The notes beneath the pieces are model-generated. The model saw nothing but the letters and a program-made list of their open reading frames with translations, was not told the origin of the DNA and ran no database searches. Shown piece after piece: positions 54,601-64,000 of a stretch of DNA of 64,000 nt (position 1 is its first letter; each line of letters opens with the position of its first letter). The stretch spans positions 41,768,523 to 41,832,522 of the forward strand of contig VZDJ01007747.1 of NCBI GenBank assembly GCA_008694505.1, written 5' to 3'. Both the position numbers and the translations under genes were made by a program. The DNA is from Cyanoderma ruficeps (taxonomy: Eukaryota > Chordata > Aves > Passeriformes > Timaliidae).

Positions 54601-55507
54601 CAGCGAGCTGTAAATGGCCTTCAGTTTCGTCTGGGGCACTGCAGGCTCCTTCCCCAGGCCACCACACACATCCACAGCAGCTAAATGACACATCCCTGCT
54701 CACTCCCAGAGAGGGGTCATGAACAAGTCTGACCTTTATCCTTCTAACTCTGCCTCAAGGCCATTTGTTACACAGAAAATTGACAGAGCATGGGGAGATC
54801 TATGGTCCCACCGCCTGTGTGCAACCTGTTCTGTAAATATTAAGCTGAACTTGAGGTTTTTAGCTTTCAGATTTATAAGACATCTTTCCTCGCAGCTAAG
54901 AAAAACTTCTTTAAAAGGCTACCTGATGGTTTGTAACCATGCCATCAGAAACTTGAGAGAATCACTCAAAAGCTGTAGCCCTGCAGAACTGTCAGACTGA
55001 CGTTGTCATTTTTATGCCTCCAAAATATTTAATGATGCTGGTGGTGGGAATTTGGAGTGGATCAAATTTCCGACATTAGGAAATGGTTCGCTGCAGACCA
55101 ATTGCTGATTGTCACAAAGGTGCGGGTCTTTAATAAAAAAATATTGATTAAAATGTTTAAGAAATATAAAATAAAATTTTAGTTGTTTATTTTAAATAAA
55201 AGATACAAGCATTTGTAACACAAGATGAAGTCAACCAATAATTTTCAGTGTTGTTTTCCCTTTATTTTTAGTCTAAACAATTTGTTTGTCAACAGCCAAA
55301 CGTCAGAGGGGAAGCCAGATTTCTGGACTGAAGACATGAATCCAACCCACATCTCCTATTTACCAGGACCCAATGGCAATATCTTCTCATGTAAGTAAGT
55401 CTTAGGATCTGTCCTTGCCACAGGCTCCTCAGCTGTATTTTGGAACTTATGGCACCCGGCAGTGCCACAGACAGGCTGTGAGAGTTCATAGCTGGTGAGG
55501 TCCACTG
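51651..55507. other. Intergenic stretch, no gene seen
   Basis: Moderately AT-rich DNA with a (CAAA)n tract at 52118-52176 and one ambiguous base at 54563. Nothing else was recognised on either strand. Confidence 0.5.
52118..52176. repeat. (CAAA)n simple repeat
   Basis: Seven or so consecutive AAAC units lie within a longer A/C-rich tract. Confidence 0.85.
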
Positions 55508-55968
55508 ACATACTGTTGCAGGGAAACTCCCAAAAATAATGAGAAGTTGAGACGAGGGCAACGCAGGTCCAACCAATATGGTTAATCACACGTTCTCCGT
55601 TTATTTCACTTAAGATGGCAGATTATATACAGTTCTACAGTTACGGCAACACTTTCATTGGCATACAGCACAGAGAAAAATGCAAACACACAATGTTTAA
55701 TTTATTCTTAAAGTGGCTAAAGTGTGACCACTAATAATTGCACTCAGTGACCTCTAGAAAACCCACTATCTCACATTAATACCTTAACATCTTATTTCTG
55801 CAGCGCCACAAGTAATTTTAACTGTGCAACAGGCTTCAAGGCCTCAGGGCCTCAAGGCCAAGCCTCAGGGTCAGGCCTCAGCCAGGTAGGCCTCAGCTGG
55901 GTAGTCCAATGTCTTATTCTAAATACAGACCATGCTCTCTTTCTCTCAGAAAATCTGCTACAACATAC
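55508..55968. repeat. 6-bp target-site duplication ACATAC around the solo LTR
   Basis: ACATAC occurs at 55508-55513 and at 55963-55968, directly outside the TG...CA ends of the LTR. Six-base duplications fit alpha- or betaretroviral integrases. Confidence 0.8.
55514..55962 (-). mobile_element. Solo LTR, 449 bp, minus strand
   Basis: On the minus strand it runs from TGTAGCAGATTTTC to CCCTGCAACA. It has a TATA-like TGTATATAATC and an AATAAA (GAAATAAACGG) in the right order. No internal retroviral sequence remains, so the two LTRs of the provirus recombined. Confidence 0.85.
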
Positions 55969-56741
55969 CATAGCTACAGCAAACATTAACAGCAGTTTAA
56001 GTATCTAAAAGGATGCACAAGCCAAGCAGCAAATATAAGGAGTTTCTGGAAAATAAATTATGAATCTGATCCTACTGAAATGCTAAGAAGAGCTTGGCAA
56101 GTGATTTTAGCACAAGATATTTAGCCTCAGATGCTCAAAAGATCGCATGAAAATAATTGCAAAGATCCCTCAAAGATTTAATTCCACATTCATGGGAAGT
56201 GTGAAGCACTATAACAATTCCCTCTGGCTTCTGGAGTGAGATATCCCACTGAACAGATTGGTACCTCTGCAGTCATAGCCCTGTTTTCAGTTTCACAACA
56301 CACCATCTGCCTCATCTGTACCACTTGCTTTGCCCCATCATCCTTCCCAAGCACTACAGAAATACTTCTTTTCAGAGGGAACTGGACTGCAAAAAGTACC
56401 TGTCAAAGCTGATTAGACAGAAAGGGAAATGAGTGTTCAGGCACCATCCAGGCATAAAGGGAAAATCCAGCAATAAAACTGGCAATATCTTCCTGTTTTG
56501 TCATACATTACTTGTGTGCCCAGAAAGTAAATGTGAAATACAGCCTAGACTTCCATGAATGTACTACCTAAAAGCTGTTCTTTAAGTGGTAGGTATTTGT
56601 ACCAAGAGAAACAAAATATTATTGTCATTGGATTGTCAAGGCCAAAGAAAGCAGACCCTAGAGACCACTGCTACCCATTTTTGTTTCAGTCTTTTGTAGC
56701 AAAATGACTTGTCCTCAGGATAATTGTCATACTGGGTTAGT
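55969..56741. other. Intergenic stretch, no gene seen
   Basis: About 770 bp between the solo LTR and the large CR1 copy, with no recognised feature. The start of the CR1 may lie somewhat to the left of 56742. Confidence 0.45.
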
Positions 56742-58345
56742 GGATAGTATCAGGGAACAGAGTGGTCCTCCTGTTATCCAGGAGGAAGCAGCCAGAGAAA
56801 TGTGGAGCTGCTTGAATGTCTAAAAATCTCTGGGCCCAGATGGGATCCATCCCAGGGTGATGAGGGAGCGTGCAGATGAGTTTGTGAAGCCGCTCTCCAT
56901 CATTTACAATCAGTCCTGGCTCACTGGTGAGGTTCCAGATGACTGGAAGCTGGCCAATGAGATTCCCATGCATAAAAAGGGTAGAAAGAGGATCCCAGTA
57001 ATTATAGGCCAGTTAACCTGACCTCAGTACCAGGTAAGATAATGGAGCAGTTTATATTGAGAACTATTATGCAGCACTTACAAGACAGCCAGGGTATCAG
57101 ACCCAGACAGCATGGGTTTAGGAAGGGTAGGTTGTGTTTGACCAACTCGATCTCCATTTACAACCAGGTGACCCACTGTGGCTGTGGATGTTGTCTATTT
57201 GGACTTCAGCAAGGCCTTTGACACTGTCTCCCACAGCACACTCTTGGAAAAGCTGGCAGCCCTGGGCTTGGACAGGAGCACTCTTTGCTGGGTTAGGGAC
57301 TGGCTGCATGGCTGTGCCCAAAGGGTGGTGATGAATGGTGCTGCATCCAGCTGGTGGCCAGTCACCAGTGGTGTTCCTCAGGGGTCTGTATTGGGGACAG
57401 TTTTGTTTAATATTTTTATTGATGACATGGATGAGGGTATTGAGTCTTTCATTAGTAAAGTTGCAGACAACACTAAGCTGGGAGCATGTGTCCATCTGTT
57501 GGAAGGTAGGAGAGCTCTGCAGAGAGACTGGAATGGTTGGATGGATGGCAGAGTCCAGTAAGATGAAGTTTAATCAGTCCAAGTGCTGCGTCCTGCATTT
57601 TGGCCACAATAACCCCCTGCAGCACTATGGGCTGGGGATGGTGTGGCTGGACAGTGTCCAGACAGAAAGGGACCTGGGGGTACTGGTGATAGCAGCTGAA
57701 CATGAGCCAGCAGTGTGCCCAGGTGGCCAAGAAGGCCAAGGCATCCTGGCCTGGATCAGGAATAGTGTGGCCAGCAGGAGCAGGGAGCTCATTCTTCCCC
57801 TATACTGGGCCCTGGTGAGGCCACACCTCGAATGCTGTGTCCAGTTCTGGCCCCTCAGTTTGGGAAGGACGTTGAGACACTTGAGTGCATCCAGAGGAGG
57901 CAACGAGGCTGGTGAGGACCACAAGCCCTGTGAGGAATGACTGAAGGAGCTGGGGTTGTTTAGCTTGGAGAAAAGGAGACTCAGAGGTGACCTTGTAACT
58001 CTCTACAATTCCCTGAAAGGTGGTTGTGATCAGGTGGGGGTTGGTCTCGTTCTCCAGGCAGCAACTAACAGAACAAGAGAACACAGTCTCAAGCTGTGCC
58101 AAGGGAAATATAGGCTAGATATCAGGAAGAAGGCTAGATATCAGGAAGAAGTTTTTTACAGAAAGGGTAATAAAGTATTGGAATGGTCTACCTGGGGAGG
58201 TGGTGGATTCACCATCTCTGGATGTGTTTAAGAAAAGACTGGATGTGGCACTTGGTGCCATGGTTTAGTTGAGGTTAGGGTTGGGTTGGACTTAATGATG
58301 TCAGAGGTCTCTTCCAACCTAATGATTCAAATTATGATTCTGAAT
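56742..58345 (+). mobile_element. CR1 LINE, 5'-truncated copy with RT segment, plus strand
   Basis: About 1.6 kb of CR1 ORF2 and the 3' UTR. Translated pieces include [15 protein letters not shown] (RT motif A, catalytic Asp kept), [10 protein letters not shown] (motif B) and [11 protein letters not shown] (the YxDD-type box). Frame changes and stops break the ORF, so it is dead. A 17-bp direct repeat (AGGCTAGATATCAGGAAGA) lies at about 58109-58150. The tail TAATGATTCAAATTATGATTCT is the CR1 3' end. Confidence 0.93.
57178..57561 (+). pseudogene. CR1 reverse transcriptase core, broken ORF2 remnant
   Basis: This is the longest open piece of the CR1 copy. It covers RT motifs A to C, from [10 protein letters not shown] to IDDMDEG. 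It lacks the N-terminal endonuclease and is out of frame with the segments before and after it. It is not a host gene. Confidence 0.85.
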
Positions 58346-59517
58346 TCTAGACAAAAAAAAAGCATTTGTTGTCTGCCCATATGTCTCAAAATCCAACTGA
58401 TTTCCTGTGGACTTTCAGTGGCAGTCAGGAGAGGAGAAGGTTTATTCAAGAATCCCCTACCTGCTCCTCACAACAATAGCAAGAAAACAAAACCAGGGCT
58501 TTTCCTCTTTGACATTTCTCTGGGATTTTGCTGATGTTTCTCCAGATCTGAATTCACTAAAGACCAACATCTGCTTTTTAGGCACTGTTTAGCTAAGCCC
58601 TTCCATTTGTCTGTGAGGTCCCTCTGCTGCCCTGTGTAACAATCCATATTGTTTCAGTTCTTGGCATGAGGATCAATGTTGATCTGTAATATGAAAACTT
58701 TTCCTGGGCAGAGAGGAGTGCTGGCACCAGCCTTGGAAAAGGCAGAGAAGAGGGAAGAGTTTCCTTTGCTGAGTGTAGCAGAAAACCACATCTCCATTTG
58801 GCCTGAAGTGCCAGGCAAGAATGCAGGAGATGACTTTGGTGCTCAACCAAAGTTTTGATTTTGGTCACCAACCAGCCCATCTCCTGCCAGGGGTGAAAAC
58901 CTGTATTTCACCCTGGAAGAAGTGTTTAATTCCAGGTCAACCCAATTGATCAGGTGTAGCGTGGGGTGGAGCCCACACTGGCTACTTGAAGGCAGTTGTG
59001 ACCCTGCTGCTGGTGGGGAGGAGATGGGGATGGGGTGTCCAGAGCCTGTGGGGCTGGATCCCACTGCAGAGATGTGAGGATGAAGGCAGCAGCTGGTAGC
59101 CCGTGCTGGTTTCTTTCCCAATGCAGCTTTCCCAACAGGATCCCAACTGGCACTCCCTTGACTCTACCTAAACCACCCCAAATTCTTTGGCCCTGCTGGT
59201 CACTCGCATCACTTTGGCCATGTCTGTGAGGAAAGGGAACAGAGTCCTTCTCTTGCCAGTGTTCCTCAGCCCAGATCAGCCATGGGTGCAGGACCCATTG
59301 TGGCATCCCCAGCAGGATGCTGGCACCTGTCCCCAGGAAAGGGCTGGAGGAACTCATCAGCCTGTGCCCTGCCTCAACTCCATTCTCCAACATGAGCACA
59401 CCCTTAGCTGAGTTTGTTGCCCAGTTGCTACCATGGCTTCCCTGAGCTTTGGAGGCTGGTGTCTATTTATAGTAGCAGTGCAGAGGCTGATGACAACAAA
59501 GAGGCTTTGATAAAAAT
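58346..59517. other. Intergenic stretch downstream of FABP1, no gene seen
   Basis: Open frames on both strands here are short and lack recognisable domains. It separates the large CR1 copy from the FABP1 3' end. Confidence 0.5.
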
Positions 59518-59523
59518 TTTATT
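59518..59523 (-). terminator. FABP1 polyadenylation signal
   Basis: TTTATT on the plus strand reads AATAAA on the minus strand, 48 bp after the FABP1 stop codon. This gives a short 3' UTR. Confidence 0.7.
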
Positions 59524-59570
59524 TTAATGGACCCATTTTACATGGTAAAATACTGGCATGTGTAAGATGT

Positions 59571-59621
59571 CTAGACCCTCTTGCTGACTCTCTTGAGGGT
59601 GATGTTTCCCACGGTCATTGT
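59571..59621 (-). CDS. FABP1: FABP1 exon 4
   Basis: The acceptor is TTCTTTTTCAG. It encodes [16 protein letters not shown] and stops at TAG (59573-59571). Confidence 0.95.
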   Translation of the reverse strand, partial: TMTVGNITLKRVSKRV

Positions 59622-62547
59622 CTGAAAAAGAAATGGCAAGCGTTAGCTTTTTATGAATTCGTAGAATTGTTGAATATCTCAAGTTGGAAGGCACACATAA
59701 GGATCATCATGGTATTTAACTCCAAACTGAACTTGAGATCTGGTCTTGCAAATCAAAACAGGACTAATCACCAGTCTCTCTTATATAAGCAGAATTTTTA
59801 AAGCTTTGGATTTCTTCATGAACACCCCAAAGCAGGTACGGATAAGCTGGCATCCCTCAGCTGGGATCAGTTTGCCTCACCTTTCTTCTCTAAGAGTGCC
59901 AAACCCTGGCACCCACCTGTTCCTCTGGGTGGGTGAGAACATGCCCTCATTACCCAAAACTTTGATCAGCTGTGCTTAAACTGGGGTCACAAAAAGTACT
60001 TTCTGGATCATACTCTAAACTGCTTTCAGTTTCTGGCTGCAGAGCCTGTGTGCAAGCATGTGCTCTGCCCCAGCACCTCCCAGTTTCTCTGTAGCTTCCT
60101 AGGGCCTGGCCCCTGAAGGCAGCTCTGTTATTCCAGCCACTGTCCTTCCACACTTACATAGGTGATGGTGTCTCCGTTGAGCTCCGTGACAGATTTCATC
60201 CCTTTCGCCTCTGCCACCAGTTTGTTGTTACCCTCCATCTGCACCACAACCTGGTGGAAGACAGAAGCATTCATGTTATTGCTGCAGACCACCTTGACCG
60301 CTGTGCTTTGTCCTTCCCTTGCCCTAACAGGAGGGGAGTGCAGAGCCACCTGAGCTGCACATCTGAAAAGGCTACAGACAGCACCAGCACCCCCAGGGCA
60401 GCTGTCAATGATCAATGCAATCAATCAAATACATAAGACAGCAAAGCCCATTTCTGTTTGTCTGTCTTGCCCAGCTATAAGAGATGTTCATTTGCCCCTG
60501 AGCTGCTGATGTACAGAGGCTAAAACTCTTCTAATAACTCTTTCCCCCTGGTTTATGGCAAAGGGAGTGCAGTGATGCTGGAAATGGGGACACGGCTGGT
60601 ACAGCTCTCAGAGCCCATTCACGGGGCATTGCTTTGGTGATCATCCCTCCTGCTTTCACAAGTCCCTGCAATTCTGTCTTCTCCTGAGGCAGAGATGGGA
60701 GGCAGTATTCACCAGTGGTGTTGCCTTGACATTCTGTGAACCACTGGAAACTGATGTCCAGGAATGGGAGCTGACCCAAGTTCAAGGGTGGTAACTCCTC
60801 ACCTTGCCAAATCCTCTCACCCAGGGTACCCTGAAGCAGTGGGAAAAGCTAGCAGAGAAGCCAACAGCTACTGGGACTTAAAAATAGAGATTCATGGGTG
60901 TATGATTTATTGTCTGATTTTCCTGCACTTCCTTTGAGTCAACAGAATGAAGGTGGAGGTATGTTTTGTGTTGCAACATGACACAAAGTCAATCCTTTTC
61001 TACCTCAAATCTTCCAGAACTCTTCCTGCCAAAAATTTTCACCAAAGCATCTTTATCCCCCTTTTTCAAATGGAATATTAAAACACTGCCTTCAAGTGTT
61101 TTCCAAAGTGACTCGTGAACGAGATTGAGAAATGCAAGGTCTATTCTGCAAGAAGTGCAGTACATTAATTAATACCTGTGGTATGATCAGTCCCTTTGCT
61201 CAGAGGGAATGGCTGGAAAGGAAATTTAATGTCTCTGAATCCCCATGGCCCTGGCAGAGGAGGGGCTGCTCACTCACCTTCACTTTCTCTCCAGTCATCA
61301 GCTCTATCTCACTCTCCTCCCCAATGGTGAACTGGTTTTTCATCACTTTGGTGCCAGTGGTCACAGTCACCGTGAACTTTTTCCCATCCTGCACAATTTC
61401 TGTGACGCTCTTGAGGTCCTTGCCCTTCTGGATCTGGTCCTCAGGGAGCCCTGCCCAGGAACAAGAGACATTGAGTGAAGGATGGAGCCATCTGTGGGCA
61501 GATTGCTGCCACTGAACAAATCAATGTAGCAGGAATCAGGGGCCTACAGTTGGGAAAATTTCTATTCCAGTGAGGAAAAACCCTTCAATGATGATGCTCC
61601 CCCAAGAGACATACATCCCTGAGTCTGCTGGGGAGGAAGATTTATACTGTCATCTTGAGTTTTGGGTTGGAACTAGACATGTCCCGTGTCTTGCTGACCT
61701 GACTGGGAGCAGAAACATCACCCCTCTGTCTAAGAATAAATCCTGCTTTCCTTCCTTCATTGACAGGCAAGGAAAAATGGATTAAATCAAGACAGAATAA
61801 AGAAACAAATTGGTTTTTTTTATGAGATTCAGGGTTCCTTAGAACCAGCTTACAAAATCTTCTCCCAAAGCCTGAAGGTGATCTGACAGATAGAGCCCTT
61901 CTGGCACATAACTGTACAGAAATAGTGCAAAACCCCCTGGATCCCTGCAGGACCCCATTGCCTGTCACAGACACAAGTGGAAATTGATCAGAAACATTCA
62001 TCTTTCAGCATTTAAACAACACCAATGATTCTGATGACCAGCAGGATGTGAGGCTTTGCAGCATGGCAGCACAGTGGCTGAGCAATGTCCTGCTTGCCCT
62101 CAAATTTCACAGCCTGATGGAGCAGATCTGCAGTGCCCCTAAGGCACCAAGGTCCTGCTGGCTCATCGCATGTGTGCAGCACTCAGCCACACTGGCCAGT
62201 GGCTGCAGAACCTGCCAGGACTGACTTCCTGCAAGCCATAAAACTTCACCCATCAGCTCTTGACCCCCAGCCCCAGGCAGAGAGATGCTTTCTCTTCTAT
62301 TTGGAGATCACATCCCCACACAAATACATTTACAATCCCCAGAATTACAAGGTGGCAGACAGAAACAGGAAATCTCAGAGATGTCTCAATCTACATTATC
62401 AGCACATCAGCACAGTTGGCTCCCAGAAATCAGTGGGATCTGCAGAGACAAAGCAGCACAGAGCACATGCAGGCACTTACCAATGGCTCTCATAAAGGGC
62501 TCAAAGTTTTCCTGGGACTGGAGCTCGTATTTTCCAGCGAAGCTCAT
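59571..62547 (-). CDS. FABP1: Liver-type fatty acid-binding protein, complete four-exon gene
   Basis: FABP1 is a small cytosolic lipid carrier of liver and intestine. It binds long-chain fatty acids inside a ten-strand beta barrel and delivers them to mitochondria, the ER and PPAR. The coding exons are 62481-62547 (67 nt), 61278-61450 (173 nt), 60158-60250 (93 nt) and 59571-59621 (51 nt). These sizes and phases (1,0,0) are those of the FABP family, giving 127 aa. It starts [19 protein letters not shown] and ends [11 protein letters not shown]122, the conserved ligand-contact arginine, is present. Residue 111, Asn in the human protein as I recall it, is Tyr here. A TATA box lies 65 bp before the start codon and AATAAA lies 48 bp past the stop. 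A short CR1 scrap sits in intron 3. Confidence 0.97.
59655..59735 (-). mobile_element. CR1 LINE 3' scrap in FABP1 intron 3, minus strand
   Basis: TCGTAGAATTGTTGAATATC, CAAGTTGGAAGGCACACA and GGATCATCATGGTATTTAACTCC resemble a diverged antisense CR1 3' tail. Confidence 0.65.
60158..60250 (-). CDS. FABP1: FABP1 exon 3
   Basis: The acceptor is TTCCACCAG-like and the donor is TAT|GTAAGTG. It encodes residues 81-111, [17 protein letters not shown] to [12 protein letters not shown]. Confidence 0.94.
61278..61450 (-). CDS. FABP1: FABP1 exon 2
   Basis: The acceptor is TGGGCAG and the donor is AAG|GTGAGT. It encodes residues 24-80, including [17 protein letters not shown] and the [15 protein letters not shown] strand pair. 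Confidence 0.97.
62481..62547 (-). CDS. FABP1: FABP1 exon 1
   Basis: The ATG at 62547-62545 is preceded by ACC (good Kozak context). It encodes the first beta strand and the helix-turn-helix lid. The donor is TTG|GTAAGTG. Confidence 0.97.
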
Positions 62548-62611
62548 GGTGGAAATGCTCTCTGTGCTCCTAACACAAGAGAAGGTGCCTTGCTGGTTAG
62601 GTGAGCTTGGT

Positions 62612-62617
62612 TTTATA
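62612..62617 (-). promoter_or_regulatory. FABP1 TATA box
   Basis: GATATAAAACC on the minus strand lies 65 bp upstream of the ATG. A start near 62585 would give a 5' UTR of about 40 nt, as usual for FABP genes. Confidence 0.75.
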
Positions 62618-62699
62618 TCATCCTTCTGCCTGAACAGTTGGCCAGAGGTAAGATGATGTAATTGGTTTATGGGCATGTTCAAACATTAACGTAAAACTG

Positions 62700-64000
62700 G
62701 GCAATGGTCAGTGATAAATTGCTCTACATTTTACAGACTGCAATTTACAACGTGGGGGCAGGGAAAACCCCATAAAATACATTTATGGAGGTCGCAATGT
62801 GGCATCCATAAACAAATGATGAAAAAAATTAGCTGAGCAAAGTGGCTCATTATCAGGGGAATGAGCAAAATCATCTAATGAGTTTGTGGTGTGGAAGCAC
62901 GTGTCTGAGAAGTAGAATGTGGTGACTCTGTGCCCCCTGGAGCTGACACTGGGGGGTTTCTCCTCACTGGTGTGTGCATGGTGGGTCTCTGGCCCTGGCA
63001 GAACAGTGGCTGCACACTGGCAGGGACTGACTCGCTCACAGACCTGTCCTGGTGGGGTTGGGTGTAACCCAGATGTAGCAGCAGCACAAACCCATCGCTG
63101 CCCCCTAAGAAAAATACTCCAAATCATCTCCTGGCCTTGCACTGGCCCATCTGAAGATTGCAGTTTGAATCAGGCTCCACCTCTATGGTGCTGTGTGGAT
63201 AGAGAGCTGGTGCCATTGGTGACCTACCAAACCATGTTCATCTCCTGTCCCCATAGGAGCCACAGCCACTCGTGTATTGAAGAGGCATTCCAGCCCTTGG
63301 AGCTGCAATTCTCCCAAGTGCCACATCAGAAGAAGGGCCAGCAGCAGCCTCCCTCCAAAGCAGGACTCCAAGCTGGGCTCCTCTTCCAGTCCTGTCCCTT
63401 TGGCTGAGCATCCCACATTGCTTCATGGCTTCTGAGCATCCACCCTCTGGGTCTGGCCTCTCAGGCTTGGCTTCTTGCCTCAAGGAATTCCTTCTCCCTC
63501 CCAAAGTCAGCTCCCATCTTTGTTTTTTTTTTTTTTTGAAGTAAAATCATGTATAGGCATGAAAAAGACCTATCTCCTTCCAATTTGGAGATGCTGTCAG
63601 AGCCTTCTGCTGCTTTCTGTCCTGCTGCTGCTGCCTCAGCCCTGCTCTCTGTGCTGCAGTAGTGAGCCTCAGCTGCTGGTTAATCAGTACAGGCGGTGTC
63701 TGCCAGATGAGGAAAGTGAGGGAAAACCTTGGCTGGTGGGATAGAGAGTGAATGAAATTGGCTGGGAGCAGGGAAAATCCGCAGGGACATCATCCCTGCA
63801 CACCATGGACGGAGCCAGGCAGGTTCAAAGAGCATTCATGGAGGAGTGGATTGACTCAGCAATTTCTCCAAACAGCTTTTTGGCTTTTTTTCCATTTTAT
63901 CCCCTCAGAAATGATGTTGTATTAGGAACTACATTTCATTTTTATGCCTGCCTCAGGTGAATAACCCAGTGTCACATGGGGCTGTGCTGACATGTCCCTT
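62700..64000. other. FABP1 upstream region, no further gene seen
   Basis: This region holds a poly-T tract (63522-63537) and short open frames without domains. GTTAATGTTTG at about 62682-62692 (minus strand) resembles half of an HNF1 site, which would suit a liver gene, but the match is partial. Confidence 0.4.

Noticed and set aside
57335..57940. 201-aa plus-strand frame
   Set aside because: It lies in the CR1 copy, out of frame with the RT motifs in its first part, so it is a remnant and not a gene.

Overview
The window is vertebrate, and almost certainly bird, nuclear DNA, probably from a songbird. The evidence is a set of intron-containing immune and metabolic genes (CD8A, CD8B, FABP1) with standard GT-AG splice sites, many CR1 LINE fragments, retroviral LTRs of avian type, and no sign of prokaryotic gene organisation. 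All three cellular genes lie on the minus strand. I assembled each of them exon by exon from splice sites and phase. CD8A is complete in six exons (4021-9530, 233 aa), CD8B in five (22008-27575, 205 aa) and FABP1 in four (59571-62547, 127 aa).

Left end (445-10700): positions 1-444 are an assembly gap. Next to the gap is a second CD8A first exon (503-548), nearly identical to that of the complete CD8A gene. CD8A is therefore tandemly duplicated, and the body of the other copy lies in or beyond the gap. A third copy of the CD8A 5' flank (about 1545-2165) keeps the start-codon region but has no signal-peptide exon after it. CD8A encodes a co-receptor chain with an Ig V domain, a hinge, one membrane span and a basic CxC tail. 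Its partner CD8B lies 12 kb upstream. The two products form the CD8 alpha-beta co-receptor of cytotoxic T cells.

Centre (31112-40590): a plus-strand endogenous retrovirus lies 3.5 kb from CD8B exon 1, head to head with it. It keeps three uninterrupted reading frames: gag (565 aa), pro-pol (about 1,221 aa, in frame with gag behind a single UAG) and env (874 aa, just after a good splice acceptor). Its terminal repeats have drifted to roughly two-thirds identity by eye. The 5' repeat keeps a TATA box but has lost its polyadenylation signal. The 3' repeat keeps AATAAA but has lost its TATA box. The reverse transcriptase has lost the catalytic residues of both motif A and the YxDD box, and the integrase has lost its first aspartate. 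Protease, RNase H and Env look intact. Old repeats, open frames and a dead polymerase together point to a host-retained (domesticated) gag-pol-env locus. This is the most interesting object in the window.

Right half (40600-59500): this is intergenic DNA with CR1 LINE copies, the largest at 56742-58345 with a recognisable reverse transcriptase segment. There is also a clean 449-bp solo LTR flanked by a 6-bp target-site duplication (55514-55962), and a second LTR next to a CR1 copy (50792-51123). FABP1, with a TATA box and a polyadenylation signal, closes the window. I saw no tRNA, rRNA or CRISPR array.
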